A stretch of 64,000 bases of DNA, from assembly GCF_000769405.2 (NCBI RefSeq), contig NZ_CP053439.1, positions 868,001 to 932,000 of the forward strand. Reading direction: 5' to 3'. Numbering within the stretch: position 1 is the first letter of the stretch; every line of letters starts with the position of its first letter. The translations under genes and the position numbers were made by a program. Shown piece after piece: positions 23,918 through 32,975 of the stretch. The DNA comes from Rhizobium brockwellii. GTDB taxonomy: Bacteria > Pseudomonadota > Alphaproteobacteria > Rhizobiales > Rhizobiaceae. Under the pieces are notes generated by a model. It was not told the DNA's origin. It ran no database searches and was given only the letters and a program-made list of their open reading frames with translations.

Positions 23918-24913
23918 ATGCCATTGCCTCAGGATATGCGTTTCGTCGATCTGCCGTCCTTCGGCGGGCCGGAGGTGATGACGATCGGCAGGCGCTCGCT
24001 TCCTGTACCCCAAGACGGGCAGGTTCTGGTGCGCGCCGAGGCGATCGGCGTCAACCGACCGGATATTGCCCAGCGCCAGGGCAACTATCCCGCGCCGAAG
24101 GATGCGAGCCCGATCCTCGGCCTTGAATTGTCGGGCGAAATCGTTGCCGTCGGCCCGGGCGTCAGCGGCCATGCCGTCGGCGACAAGGTCTGCGGCCTCG
24201 CCAATGGCGGCGCCTACGCCGAATATTGCCTGCTGCCGGCAGGCCAGATCCTGCCCTTTCCCAAAGGCTATGACGCGGTCAAGGCGGCGGCTTTGCCTGA
24301 GACCTTCTTCACCGTCTGGGCCAATCTCTTCCAGATGGCCGGGCTGACGGAAGGCGAGACGGTGCTGATCCATGGCGGTTCCAGTGGCATCGGCACGACG
24401 GCGATCCAGCTCGCCCGCGCCTTCGGCGCCGAGGTCTACGCGACGGCGGGCTCGAAGGAGAAATGCGAGGCTTGCGAAAAGCTTGGCGCCAAACGTGCGA
24501 TCAACTACCGGACCGAGGACTTCGCCGAGGTGATCAAGGCCGAGACCGGCCACGGCGTCGATATCATCCTCGACATGATCGGCGCCGCCTATTTCGAGCG
24601 CAACATCGCCTCGCTGGCGAGGGATGGCTGCCTGTCGATCATCGCCTTCCTCGGCGGCGCGCTCGCCGAAAAGGTCAATCTCTCGCCGATCATGGTCAAG
24701 CGCCTGACGGTCACCGGCTCCACCATGCGGCCGCGCACGGCGGAAGAAAAACGCGCCATCCGCGACGACCTGCTCTCGGAAGTCTGGCCGCTGCTCGCGG
24801 CCGGCACCGTCGCCCCCGTCATCAACAAGGTCTTTGCCTTCGACGAGGTCGTCGAAGCGCACCGCCTGATGGAGGACGGCAACCATATCGGCAAGATCGT
24901 GCTCACCGTCTGA
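23918..24913 (+). CDS. NAD(P)H quinone oxidoreductase, PIG3 family
   Basis: 331 aa from ATG 23918 (GGGAGGAG upstream). MDR fold with [42 protein letters not shown] and the nucleotide site [15 protein letters not shown], all characteristic of the TP53I3/PIG3-type quinone oxidoreductases. No zinc ligands. It is a single gene, unrelated in position to the QOR at 3952. Likely reduces quinones or enones with NADPH; the physiological substrate is unknown. Confidence 0.88.
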   Translation: MPLPQDMRFVDLPSFGGPEVMTIGRRSLPVPQDGQVLVRAEAIGVNRPDIAQRQGNYPAPKDASPILGLELSGEIVAVGPGVSGHAVGDKVCGLANGGAYAEYCLLPAGQILPFPKGYDAVKAAALPETFFTVWANLFQMAGLTEGETVLIHGGSSGIGTTAIQLARAFGAEVYATAGSKEKCEACEKLGAKRAINYRTEDFAEVIKAETGHGVDIILDMIGAAYFERNIASLARDGCLSIIAFLGGALAEKVNLSPIMVKRLTVTGSTMRPRTAEEKRAIRDDLLSEVWPLLAAGTVAPVINKVFAFDEVVEAHRLMEDGNHIGKIVLTV

Positions 24914-25073
24914 GGTCAGCTTCGGACCAGCATTCGTGCGCAAGGTGAAGCTGATCCTGGCTGTTTGTGAGTCTCCGGGGTCGTTAAACAGTCGTCTGAT
25001 CGAAACCTGGCCCCGAACTGCGCATCTTGATGTGGCGTTGCTTGCGCGTTGTACGGTCCCTACGAGGAATACA

Positions 25074-25853
25074 ATGGCTCTATTCCACGCCTGCCCCATC
25101 TGCCGCAGCAGAATTCCGCATTTCGTACCGCTCCCGCGCTACTACATCGACAAGGCGGTCGAGCACGGCTTTCCCTATCGCATCGATGAATTCGAGACGA
25201 TCAACCATCAGGCCTATAGCTGCCCCAATTGTCATTCAACCGATCGCGACAGGCTCTACGCGATGTTCCTGACGCCCGTGTTCCAGCGCCTCAACCATGC
25301 GCATCCCTTCCGGTTTCTAGACATTGCGCCGGGCCGGGCCTTGAGCTTCTGGCTCAAGAGTTACCCGCATATCTTCTACCGCAGCTGCGACATGCATATG
25401 CCCGAGGCAGACGACAAGGCCGATATCCACAACCTGCCCTATGCCGACGAGAGCTTCGACTTCGCGCTTTGCTCCCATGTGCTCGAACATGTCGAGGATC
25501 CGGTGCGTGCCACCGCCGAAATCCGGCGTGTTCTTAAGCAGGACAGCATCGCCATCCTGATGGCGCCGATCTGCCTGTCGATAGAGGACACCTATGAAAA
25601 TCCCGAAGTGACGACGCCGGAAGGCCGCTGGGCGCATTTCGGCCAGGACGACCATGTGCGCATCTTCTCAAGGTCCGGGTTCATCGATGTGATCCAGCGC
25701 GCCGGTTTGGCGGTTCAGCAAGTTCCGGTCACCGAATTCCTGACGCCCGAGGTCTGCGATACCTATGGCATCGGCCGCAGCTCCGTCCTCTATCTCGGCG
25801 TAAAGCAGCAGGCCGCCCAGCAGGAGCCGGAACCGGAGCGCAACGTCGCCTAA
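25074..25853 (+). CDS. SAM-dependent methyltransferase with N-terminal zinc-ribbon-like cysteines
   Basis: 259 aa from ATG 25074 (GAGGAATACA upstream). The N-terminus has CPIC (8-11) and CPNC (about 51-54), spaced like a metal-binding knuckle. A class I methyltransferase follows: FLDIAPGRALS (motif I variant), DIHNLPYADESFDFALCSHVLEHVEDP (motif II-III). Homologous proteins often methylate small molecules or sugars, but the target is not evident. The mosaic repeats begin directly at its stop codon. Confidence 0.8.
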   Translation: MALFHACPICRSRIPHFVPLPRYYIDKAVEHGFPYRIDEFETINHQAYSCPNCHSTDRDRLYAMFLTPVFQRLNHAHPFRFLDIAPGRALSFWLKSYPHIFYRSCDMHMPEADDKADIHNLPYADESFDFALCSHVLEHVEDPVRATAEIRRVLKQDSIAILMAPICLSIEDTYENPEVTTPEGRWAHFGQDDHVRIFSRSGFIDVIQRAGLAVQQVPVTEFLTPEVCDTYGIGRSSVLYLGVKQQAAQQEPEPERNVA

Positions 25854-25958
25854 TGCATGTCGCCCGGAAGTGTGCAGCGGTTCCGGGACAACGACACGCA
25901 TGAAAACAAAGGGCTAAAGCGTGTTGCATGAATCAAATTTGATGCGACGCGCTTTAGC
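25854..25958. repeat. Two-hairpin mosaic element, copy 2
   Basis: The first palindrome has TGCATGTCG at 25854 and CGACACGCA near 25892 around CCGGAAGTGTGCAGCGGTTC. The second pairs GCTAAAGC (25913) with GCTTTAGC (25951-25958). The core and second arm closely match copy 1 at 2919-3021. Confidence 0.8.
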
Positions 25959-25960
25959 GT

Positions 25961-26073
25961 GTGATGCCGAAAAGTGTGAGCGGGTTTCTCATGACATCAT
26001 GCTCTAACTCTTGAATTGAGAACAGGATTCAGATTTTAGGTCGACAGAGCCTAAAATCTTCCTGTTCTAAGAG
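25961..26073. repeat. Two-hairpin mosaic element, copy 3, different second module
   Basis: GTGATG at 25961 pairs with CATCAT at 25995 around GAAAAGTGTGAGCGGGTTTC. The second palindrome pairs GAACAGGA (26020) with TCCTGTTC (26060), with an inner AGATTTTAGG/CCTAAAATCT stem. It lies in tandem with copy 2. Confidence 0.75.
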
Positions 26074-26094
26074 CACAACAAGCGTTCAATTATG

Positions 26095-26128
26095 AAAAGG
26101 CGCCTCCGAACCCGAGGGGGCGCCTTTT
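26095..26128. terminator. Bidirectional rho-independent terminator
   Basis: AAAAGGCGCC (26095-26104) and GGCGCCTTTT (26119-26128) form a perfect 10-bp stem with A and T runs on both sides. It directly follows the stop of the MFS gene on the minus strand and can also end plus-strand transcripts of the methyltransferase. Confidence 0.85.
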
Positions 26129-27556
26129 TCATTTTCGGCTATCTCTCAGTGTCATCGCAGCCGCAACTGCGACGATGCCGGGCAGCGCCATCAGCAGATA
26201 GAGCCAGTGCGCCGCCGACAGCGCGCCTGCTATGCCGCCGGGATCGACGAGGCCGGCGCCATTGGCGATGACGCCGGCAAAGGCGGCCCCGAAGGCGCCG
26301 CCGAGCGAACTCATTGTCGGGATCGCGGCAGAAGCCTTGTCCTTCTCGTTGTCGGCGACGAGTTTCAGCACCATGGCGACGAGATGCGCCCAGCCGAGCC
26401 CGATGCCGAAGCCCATCATGAACATGCCGATCGCCGCCGGCAGGATGACGAGCATATGTGCCTCGGAATTGTCGCTCGCCAGGAAAATCGCCAGCGAAGC
26501 GGTCGCTGCTGCCTCGATGAGAGCGCCGATGACGATCGCCGCATAGGCCCGTCTGCCGGTCAGCGAGCCGCTGAGGAAGGCCGCGAATGTCCAGCCAAGG
26601 GCGACGAGTGCCACCAGATAACCCGATACGAGTGGTGCCACCCCATGCAGGGTCTGCAGGAAATAGGGAATAAAGACATCGCTGACGAGCACGACGGTCA
26701 TGGCGAGCATCGTCAGATAGACCCGTGCAATCGGCCGGGAAAGGCTGACGGCGCCGGACGACAAGAGCCGGTTCGGGCTTCGGCCCTCGATGAAGAGCAT
26801 GCCGGCGACCGCGACGACCGAGGCCGCGATCAAAGCGATTTTCGCGCCCGTCGTCTCGATCGCGCCGGCCGCACTCACCATTAGCACGGCAGCAAGCAGC
26901 AGTCCGATCTGGGCAACCGGGGTTTTCTCCTGCTCGCGGTCGTCCTCGACCTCGGGCAGAAGCCGAGGCGCCAGGAACGCCATCAGCAGGCCGAGCGGCA
27001 CGAGCACGATGAAAGCATAGCGCCAGGCGTGGCCCGCAGAAAAGAAGCCGCCGAGCGTCGGCCCGATGACGGTCGAGACCCCCCAGATTGCTGCGTAGAG
27101 CGTCGATGCCTTCGGCCACAGAGGCTCGGGATAGACGAAGCGGATGAAGGCATAGCCGAGCGCGGCAAGTGCGCCTGTTCCAAGACCCTGCACCGCACGT
27201 CCGATCAGCACCACCGGCATCGACGGTGCGGCTGCGGCAATCAGGCTGCCGACGCCGAAGACCAGTGCTGCGATCACATAGACGGATCGAAGCCCGATGC
27301 CGCGTGGCCGCATGGCGACAAAGATCGAGCCGAGCACGGCCGCGGCGACGAACAGGCTGGTGACCCAGGAAAACAGCGCGAGGCCGCCGATATCGCGCAC
27401 GATCGAAGGCGCGATCGTCGCCATGATGTAACTCTCCACAGCATAAAGCGTCACGCCGCCTGCCAGCATCAGCGTTGCCGGCAGGTGCTCGGGCAAAAAG
27501 AGGCGGAAGACGGAGCTAGCGTTGGCGACGGCTGCAGTCTGGTCGATATTCGACAT
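26129..27556 (-). CDS. MFS drug/efflux transporter, DHA2-like 14-helix type
   Basis: 475 aa from ATG 27556-27554. Thirteen or fourteen hydrophobic helices with the MFS loop GSIFVAMRPRGIGLR and RAVQGLGTGALAALGYAFI (motif C/B region), the pattern of multidrug proton antiporters. It is divergent from a SufR-like regulator with palindromic sites between them, so expression is probably controlled by that regulator. The substrate is unknown. Confidence 0.85.
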   Translation of the reverse strand: MSNIDQTAAVANASSVFRLFLPEHLPATLMLAGGVTLYAVESYIMATIAPSIVRDIGGLALFSWVTSLFVAAAVLGSIFVAMRPRGIGLRSVYVIAALVFGVGSLIAAAAPSMPVVLIGRAVQGLGTGALAALGYAFIRFVYPEPLWPKASTLYAAIWGVSTVIGPTLGGFFSAGHAWRYAFIVLVPLGLLMAFLAPRLLPEVEDDREQEKTPVAQIGLLLAAVLMVSAAGAIETTGAKIALIAASVVAVAGMLFIEGRSPNRLLSSGAVSLSRPIARVYLTMLAMTVVLVSDVFIPYFLQTLHGVAPLVSGYLVALVALGWTFAAFLSGSLTGRRAYAAIVIGALIEAAATASLAIFLASDNSEAHMLVILPAAIGMFMMGFGIGLGWAHLVAMVLKLVADNEKDKASAAIPTMSSLGGAFGAAFAGVIANGAGLVDPGGIAGALSAAHWLYLLMALPGIVAVAAAMTLRDSRK

Positions 27557-27590
27557 GGGAGGGCCTTGAGATTTTTGCTGGCGAAGGATT

Positions 27591-27657
27591 ATTTTCCAAG
27601 TTATAGATTGGAAAATTACACGCCACCTTAAATTAAACAAGACTTGACTTGGAAAAT
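27591..27657. promoter_or_regulatory. Operator region with three TTGGAAAAT half sites
   Basis: ATTTTCCAA (27591-27599) and TTGGAAAAT (27608-27616) are perfect 9-bp inverted arms 8 bases apart. TTGGAAAAT appears again at 27649-27657 directly against the regulator ATG at 27658. This suggests control of both divergent genes. Confidence 0.7.
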
Positions 27658-28281
27658 ATGCGCCAATCCCCAGCCAACCGGATCCTGATCCTGATAAAGA
27701 CCGACGGGCCGCAGCTCGCCGCCGCGATCGGCGATGCGCTCGGCATATCAGGCGAGGCCGCCCGCCAGCAGCTGTCGAAGATGGCGGAGGAGGGGCTGGT
27801 GGAACCGGTCACCGTTGTTGGCGCAGGCCGGGGCCGACCGCGCCAGCTCTGGCACCTCACAGCCAGCGGCAACCGCCAGTTCCCGGATGGCCATGCTGAG
27901 CTGACGGCAAATCTCCTCGGCACGCTCGTCGAACAGCTCGGCCCCGCAGCCCTCGATACCGTCATCTCCGCCCGCGAAGCCGAGACGCTGCAGCGCTATC
28001 GGCAGGAGCTCGGCAAGGCGCATGACCTCGCCTCGCGTGTCGAGGCCCTTGCCGGCATCCGCACCCGCGAGGGCTATATGGCCGATCACTGGCAGGAGGC
28101 GGACGGCTCCTTCATGCTGGTCGAAAACCACTGCCCGATCTGCGCCGCCGCCACCGCCTGCGCCGGCTTCTGCCGCTCCGAACTCGAAACCTTCCGCGCC
28201 GTCCTCGGCGCCGATATCGAGCGCAGCGAACACATCCTGCGCGGCGCCCGCCGCTGCGCCTATCGCATCACGCCGCATTGA
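27658..28281 (+). CDS. SufR-like winged-helix regulator with C-terminal cysteine cluster
   Basis: 207 aa from ATG 27658 (a TTG at 27649 would put the operator half site into the gene). The N-terminal helix-turn-helix (LAAAIGDALGISGEAARQQLSKMAEEGLV) and wing GAGRGRPRQLWHLTASG are of the SufR/DeoR-like type. The C-terminus has CPICAAATACAGFC (about 156-169), a four-cysteine cluster typical of SufR-group Fe-S sensors. It lies divergent from an MFS exporter instead of suf genes, so it is probably a redox- or metal-sensing regulator of export. Confidence 0.8.
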   Translation: MRQSPANRILILIKTDGPQLAAAIGDALGISGEAARQQLSKMAEEGLVEPVTVVGAGRGRPRQLWHLTASGNRQFPDGHAELTANLLGTLVEQLGPAALDTVISAREAETLQRYRQELGKAHDLASRVEALAGIRTREGYMADHWQEADGSFMLVENHCPICAAATACAGFCRSELETFRAVLGADIERSEHILRGARRCAYRITPH

Positions 28282-28309
28282 CCGATATCGCTCGCAAGCG
28301 GCTGGCGCT

Positions 28310-29521
28310 TCAAGCCGGCTGCCGCGCCTGCCGCCGGCTGCTTTCGAGATAGAGCAGCACTCCGATCGACGCGAGACCCGCGGCCGCGCCGACGAAGGCG
28401 GTGCCGGAATAATCGGTGATCGCGGTGCCGAAGGCGAAGAGGCCGGCGCTGATGCCAACCCCAATGAACGTGTTCAGCGAGATCAGCGAGGTTCCAAGTC
28501 CCGGCCGGTCCGCGATCAGGTCCTGCAGATAGGTGATCGGCACGCTGAGGATCGCTGCCGCCCCGCAGGCGTTGAAGAGGAGCAGTGCATAGACGTGCCA
28601 GGGTGCGGAAGCAAAGCCGAGCAGCAGTAGATAGACGCAATAGATCAGTGCGCCGAAGGCGAGCACATGCACGCTTCGGAAACGGCGCTGTGCAAAACCC
28701 CACATCATCATGAACGGCATCTCGAGCAAGGCCGTCAAGCCTGCCATGAAGCCGACATCGACGACGGTGCCGCCGGCCGCATGGGTGATGATCAGCGGCA
28801 GGAGCATGGCGTTCAGCCGCTGCAGCCCGAACAGCATCGCCATGACGATAACGCGCGACAGCACATGCGGCACGAAGATCCGTTTCAGCGAAGCAAAGAA
28901 GCCGACTGGATCGGGGGCAGGGCCGGCGGCGCCATTTCGGGGTGCGAAGAAGAAATACAGGCAGAAGCAGGTGCAGCTTGCCAATGCCGCGATCCCATAG
29001 GCCGGCGTCATCGACGGCGAGCTGACGAGATAGAGGCCGATCAACCCCGGCGCCAGCGCCCATGAGCCGGAAAAGAGTGCCCGCACCGTTGCGGTGATCG
29101 CCGCCCCCTGGCCGCGGTCCATCTGGTTGGTCCTGGCGCGCAGGCTGGCAAACAGCAGCGAATAGGTGGAATTGCTCATCGGCACCAGCAACAGGGTGGA
29201 GAAGATGAAGACCACGGGGCTATGAATGATCGCGATCGACCCGAAGCCGAGCATGCCGGCGACGCAAAGCCCCAGCACCAGCGGCCGGCGCTCTTTCAGC
29301 CTGTCCGACCAGATGCCGAGCGTCAGGCTCGTCGTGACGTTGACGATTGCCGAGAAGAACACCAGCGCCGAATAGGCGCCATTGCTCAAGCCGAGTTCAT
29401 TGATCCCGATGATCGACTGGTAGGGTGCGGTCGACGCATAGGTGAAGGCGAGCGCGACGAGTGTCACGGTCGGAATACGGATCCTGTTGTCGCGAAGGAT
29501 CAAGGAAAAGGTGGATGGCAT
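28310..29521 (-). CDS. MFS transporter, sugar-efflux (SetA)-like
   Basis: 403 aa with twelve hydrophobic segments. The N-terminal ALAFTYASTAPYQSIIGINELG, the loop LGIWSDRLKERRPLVLG and a charged central loop (near 190-210) fit the sugar-efflux-transporter group of the major facilitator superfamily. It converges with the SufR-like gene, with 28 bp between stops. The natural substrate is unknown; sugar efflux is by family resemblance. Confidence 0.75.
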   Translation of the reverse strand: MPSTFSLILRDNRIRIPTVTLVALAFTYASTAPYQSIIGINELGLSNGAYSALVFFSAIVNVTTSLTLGIWSDRLKERRPLVLGLCVAGMLGFGSIAIIHSPVVFIFSTLLLVPMSNSTYSLLFASLRARTNQMDRGQGAAITATVRALFSGSWALAPGLIGLYLVSSPSMTPAYGIAALASCTCFCLYFFFAPRNGAAGPAPDPVGFFASLKRIFVPHVLSRVIVMAMLFGLQRLNAMLLPLIITHAAGGTVVDVGFMAGLTALLEMPFMMMWGFAQRRFRSVHVLAFGALIYCVYLLLLGFASAPWHVYALLLFNACGAAAILSVPITYLQDLIADRPGLGTSLISLNTFIGVGISAGLFAFGTAITDYSGTAFVGAAAGLASIGVLLYLESSRRQARQPA

Positions 29522-29751
29522 GGGGCGGTTCCTGATGCACCACTCTTAGCCGCATCGGATCCATCAGAGAAACGATAGTTTTCGATCGCCTCGGTCAAAT
29601 TATGTGATGAATGTTTGGACGATGTGATCGCCGAACGAGCCTGCGGCGAGGCTGAGCCTCAAACTGGTAAATTCGCCGTGCTCATGGCCGATTGACTCTA
29701 TCAATCTTCTGCCCTTAGTGCTCGCCGGGGTTGATCAATTGGATGGGGACA

Positions 29752-30090
29752 ATGAAATTTCGCTTTGTTGGCGCAGTTGCGCTCTCTTTCGCCGTTGCAG
29801 GTTGCAGTAGCGTTGCCCCTGACGGTCGGCCGCTCGTTCAACACTTCTTTCGGGATCTTGTGATGCGGGGATGTGGTTTCCAGATGACATGGGAATCGGC
29901 GAGAGAAGCCACAGATACTTTTAAGCCAGTTATACCGACTGACCGAGAACGCATGATTGACAGAGGTCTCATGAGGGCTGCGATTGCAATTTGCGGCAAG
30001 GCGAAACCCGGAAATAAGAGCAAAGCCATCGAAGTCCAGGTTCCTGACACTGGCGGTGTCCTGCGGAAAATCGTTGTCGAAAGAGAATAA
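29752..30090 (+). CDS. Small putative lipoprotein
   Basis: 112 aa from ATG 29752 with GGATGGGGAC just upstream. A lipoprotein signal ends in the lipobox AVAGC (Cys at residue 19), so the mature protein is likely lipid-anchored. The remainder, including RGCGFQMTWESAREAT and AICGKAK with two further cysteines, is not recognised. Codon use is less GC-rich than in the neighbours. It stands alone 139 bp before the asparaginase gene. Confidence 0.6.
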   Translation: MKFRFVGAVALSFAVAGCSSVAPDGRPLVQHFFRDLVMRGCGFQMTWESAREATDTFKPVIPTDRERMIDRGLMRAAIAICGKAKPGNKSKAIEVQVPDTGGVLRKIVVERE

Positions 30091-30228
30091 AAGCGCAGGC
30101 GCGCCAGATGCTCCATCAGGCAGGCCCTCGCGCAGCCGCCTAACCCTTGCAAAGCGTCAACCCCGTTGGCTTTCGCCGCGTGACGCGTTATGGACTGCGC
30201 TATCCCGCCAGCATCCGGATAAAAGCTC

Positions 30229-31236
30229 ATGACCAATCCCGTCACCGTCGAAGTCACCCGCGGCCTGCTCGTCGAAAGTCGCCATCGCGGCGCGGTGGCT
30301 GTGGTCGATGGCGATGGCAAGCTTGTCTTCTCGCTGGGCGACATCGAGGCCGCGGTCTTCCCGCGCTCGTCCTGCAAGGCGATGCAGGCGCTGCCGCTGG
30401 TCGAGAGCGGTGCTGCCGATGCCTATGGCTTCGGCGACAAGGAATTGGCGCTGGCCTGCGCGTCGCATAATGGCGAGGAGGAGCATGTGGCGCTTGCCGC
30501 GTCCATGCTGTCGCGCGCCGGTCGCGATGCGCAAGCGCTGGAATGCGGCGCTCACTGGTCGATGAGCCAGAAGATTCTGATCCAGCAGGCTCGCACGCTC
30601 GATGCACCGACCGCGCTGCACAACAATTGCTCGGGAAAACATGCCGGTTTCATCTGCGCCTGCTGCCATCAGGACCTCGATCCGAAGGGTTATGTCGGCG
30701 CCCAGCACCCGCTGCAGGTCGAGATCCGTGCGGCGATGGAAAGCCTGACCGGCGCCGTGCTCGGCGCCGATAGCTGCGGCACCGACGGCTGCTCGATCCC
30801 GACCTATGCCGTGCCGCTGCGCAGCCTTGCCCATGGTTTTGCCAAAATGGCGACCGGCACCGGCCTGGAACCCTTGCGCGCCAAGGCATCCCGCCGGCTG
30901 ATCGAGGCCTGCATGGCCGAGCCCTTCTATGTCGCCGGTTCCGGCCGCGCCTGCACGGCGCTGATGCAGATCGCCCCCGGCCGCATCTTCGTCAAGACAG
31001 GCGCCGAAGGCGTCTTCTGTGCGGCGATCCCGGAAAAGGGCATCGCCATCGCGCTCAAATGCGAGGATGGCATGACCCGCGCCGCCGAAGCCATGGTGGC
31101 GGCGACACTCGCCCGTTTCTTCGAGACGGAGGATGAGGTGCATGCGGGCCTGATGGCCCATGCCGCAAAGCCGATGCGCAATTGGAACGGCATCCATGTC
31201 GGCGATATCAGGGTCACCTCCGCCTTGGCCGGATGA
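30229..31236 (+). CDS. L-asparaginase, Rhizobium etli type (class 3)
   Basis: 335 aa. Active-site landmarks of the serine-type class 3 asparaginases are present: PRSSCKAM with S47 and K50, CASHNGEE with S79, and the zinc ligands C134 and K137 in NNCSGKHAGF plus a cysteine in DSCGTDGCS. It hydrolyses asparagine to aspartate and ammonia in the cytoplasm. It is unlike the E. coli threonine-type enzymes. No neighbouring transporter or regulator is obvious. The weak RBS leaves the start at 30229 slightly uncertain. Confidence 0.9.
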   Translation: MTNPVTVEVTRGLLVESRHRGAVAVVDGDGKLVFSLGDIEAAVFPRSSCKAMQALPLVESGAADAYGFGDKELALACASHNGEEEHVALAASMLSRAGRDAQALECGAHWSMSQKILIQQARTLDAPTALHNNCSGKHAGFICACCHQDLDPKGYVGAQHPLQVEIRAAMESLTGAVLGADSCGTDGCSIPTYAVPLRSLAHGFAKMATGTGLEPLRAKASRRLIEACMAEPFYVAGSGRACTALMQIAPGRIFVKTGAEGVFCAAIPEKGIAIALKCEDGMTRAAEAMVAATLARFFETEDEVHAGLMAHAAKPMRNWNGIHVGDIRVTSALAG

Positions 31237-31364
31237 GTCGAGCTTTCGTATATAAGTTATTAGAAAAATAAGAATTGCCTAATATAAAGGAGTACGTCCT
31301 GCGATCGCGGATGCACACTTTTGCGGCGACGTGAGCACAGTCCTGGAAGCCGTGAGGGCAGGGC

Positions 31365-32105
31365 ATGTTTGCAGGCCGCTATCTCTGGTGGATGCTGATG
31401 GGTATCGGCATCTTCATGTTCGCCGCGCTGAGCCTCGATTATATCACCTGGCTCACGATCCAGCTGTCCGGCTGCGGCGATATGGCCGGCGCCTGCGAGC
31501 CGGTTCTCCGGCTGATATCGGGCGTGCTCAAACCCGCCTGCATCTGGACCGCGATCGGCATACTCTTCATGGCGACGCTGCTGCGTCTTCACACGCTCTC
31601 GCTCCTCTGGTTCTGGGGACCGATCGTCGCTGTCTGGTTCGTCGCCTCCACACCGATCCTGCTCTTCCTGGCGGCGGATGCGGCGGCGCTGGCGCAGCCC
31701 GCCACCCTGGCCGCACTGCCCGTCGCCTTCCTGTTTCTGGCGGCTTTCGCAGCCTATCTCATGTTTGCCCTCGAGGATGGCGACAGGCCGCCGCTTGCAG
31801 CCTCGGTGCCGTTGCGTCTCACACTCCGCCAGACGGCGGTCTACGGCGCGCTTGCCGGTGCAGCCTTCATGCCGGAACTGTCGCGGATCGCCGGGACCCT
31901 GCTCGACATGCCGGCACTTTCCGTCATCATCGCGCTGGCGCAGCCCTATCTGCAGACGGTGCTCACCTTTGGAACCGGCAGCATGGCGCCGGCCTATGCC
32001 GTGCTGGCGGCCTTCATCGCGGCCCTTGCCGCAAGTCTCTTGCCGCATGCTGCAGCACCTCGGCCCTCCCGCAGCGCCGTCATACTGCGGCGATTGCGCC
32101 GTTGA
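31365..32105 (+). CDS. Hypothetical six-helix membrane protein
   Basis: 246 aa with about six hydrophobic segments and two cysteines in the loop SGCGDMAGACEP (near 36-47). No family recognised. The 3' end overlaps the convergent DeoR gene by 26 bp. AAGGAG at 31290 is too far to serve its start; AGGGCAGGGC just upstream of ATG 31365 could act as RBS. The AT-rich stretch 31237-31330 upstream may hold its promoter. Confidence 0.6.
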   Translation: MFAGRYLWWMLMGIGIFMFAALSLDYITWLTIQLSGCGDMAGACEPVLRLISGVLKPACIWTAIGILFMATLLRLHTLSLLWFWGPIVAVWFVASTPILLFLAADAAALAQPATLAALPVAFLFLAAFAAYLMFALEDGDRPPLAASVPLRLTLRQTAVYGALAGAAFMPELSRIAGTLLDMPALSVIIALAQPYLQTVLTFGTGSMAPAYAVLAAFIAALAASLLPHAAAPRPSRSAVILRRLRR

Positions 32106-32835
32106 GATCGCGATAGGATTTCAGCAGTTCGGCCGTCATCTCCATGGGCACGATCAGCCCCGCCACCTCGGAAATGCCGAGCACCGGGCAGGGCGAGACG
32201 AGGTCGAACTTCTCCTCGGTCAGCAGCACATGCGTTTCGGCCGAGCAGCGGGCGATGTGCCGCTTGATCGCCGCTTCCTCGAAATCGCCGGTGGAAAGCC
32301 CGTGCACCGGATGGGCAGCCGTCACCCCGAGGAAGAAGAGGTCGGGGCGAAGCTGCGAGATCGCCGCCATCGCTGCCGCTCCCGTCGCCACCATCGAATG
32401 TTTGTAGAGCCGTCCGCCGGTGAGGATCACCTCGGCTGTCGGGTGGTGTTCCAGCTCGGCAGCGATCGTCGGGCTGTGGGTCGCAACCGTCAGCGGCATG
32501 TCGCGCGGCAAGTGCCTGGCAATTTCCGCCGTTGTCGTGCCGCCGTCGAGGAAGATCATCTGTCCGGGCTTGACCATCGCCGCCGCCGCCGCCCCCAGCC
32601 GCGCCTTGATCTGCGACGAGACGCTGCGCCGAGCGGTAAAATCCGGCAGGTCTGGCGCCAGCGGCATCGCCCCGCCATGCACCCGTTTCAGCAGCCCCTC
32701 CGCCGCCATTTCCCGGAGGTCACGCCGGATCGTGTCCTCCGAAAGCGCGAAATCCTCGGCGACGCGCTTGGCGATCACCTGGCCGTCACGGCGCAGGATG
32801 TCGAGAATGAGGCTCTTGCGTTGGGTTGTCAGCAT
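32080..32835 (-). CDS. DeoR/GlpR-family transcriptional regulator
   Basis: 251 aa. The N-terminal helix-turn-helix (QRKSLILDILRRDGQVIAKRVAEDFALSEDTIRRDLREMAAEGLLKRVHGGA) is the DeoR signature, followed by the sugar-phosphate-sensing domain with MIFLDGGTTTAEIARHL. It is divergent from a DUF4406 gene; the 140-bp gap has four TGCACGA/TCGTGCA sites. It probably regulates itself and that gene in response to a phosphorylated sugar (inferred). Confidence 0.88.
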   Translation of the reverse strand: MLTTQRKSLILDILRRDGQVIAKRVAEDFALSEDTIRRDLREMAAEGLLKRVHGGAMPLAPDLPDFTARRSVSSQIKARLGAAAAAMVKPGQMIFLDGGTTTAEIARHLPRDMPLTVATHSPTIAAELEHHPTAEVILTGGRLYKHSMVATGAAAMAAISQLRPDLFFLGVTAAHPVHGLSTGDFEEAAIKRHIARCSAETHVLLTEEKFDLVSPCPVLGISEVAGLIVPMEMTAELLKSYRDLNGAIAAV

Positions 32836-32843
32836 CGGTTCTC

Positions 32844-32930
32844 TGCACGAAATTAAACGTAATGGCCCGATATTGCACGAAGTGACTCGACATTCAAGAA
32901 ATATCGTGCATTTTCACGAAATCCCGTGCA
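32844..32930. promoter_or_regulatory. Multi-site operator, TGCACGA/TCGTGCA
   Basis: TGCACGA at 32844 and 32874, TCGTGCA at 32904 and CCGTGCA at 32924. Spacings are 30, 30 and 20 bp, close to whole helical turns, as expected for a multimeric DeoR-family protein looping DNA. Confidence 0.65.
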
Positions 32931-32975
32931 TGAGGCCGGGAGTGCTTACGCATAAGCGGAGCGAAGGAGTGGATC

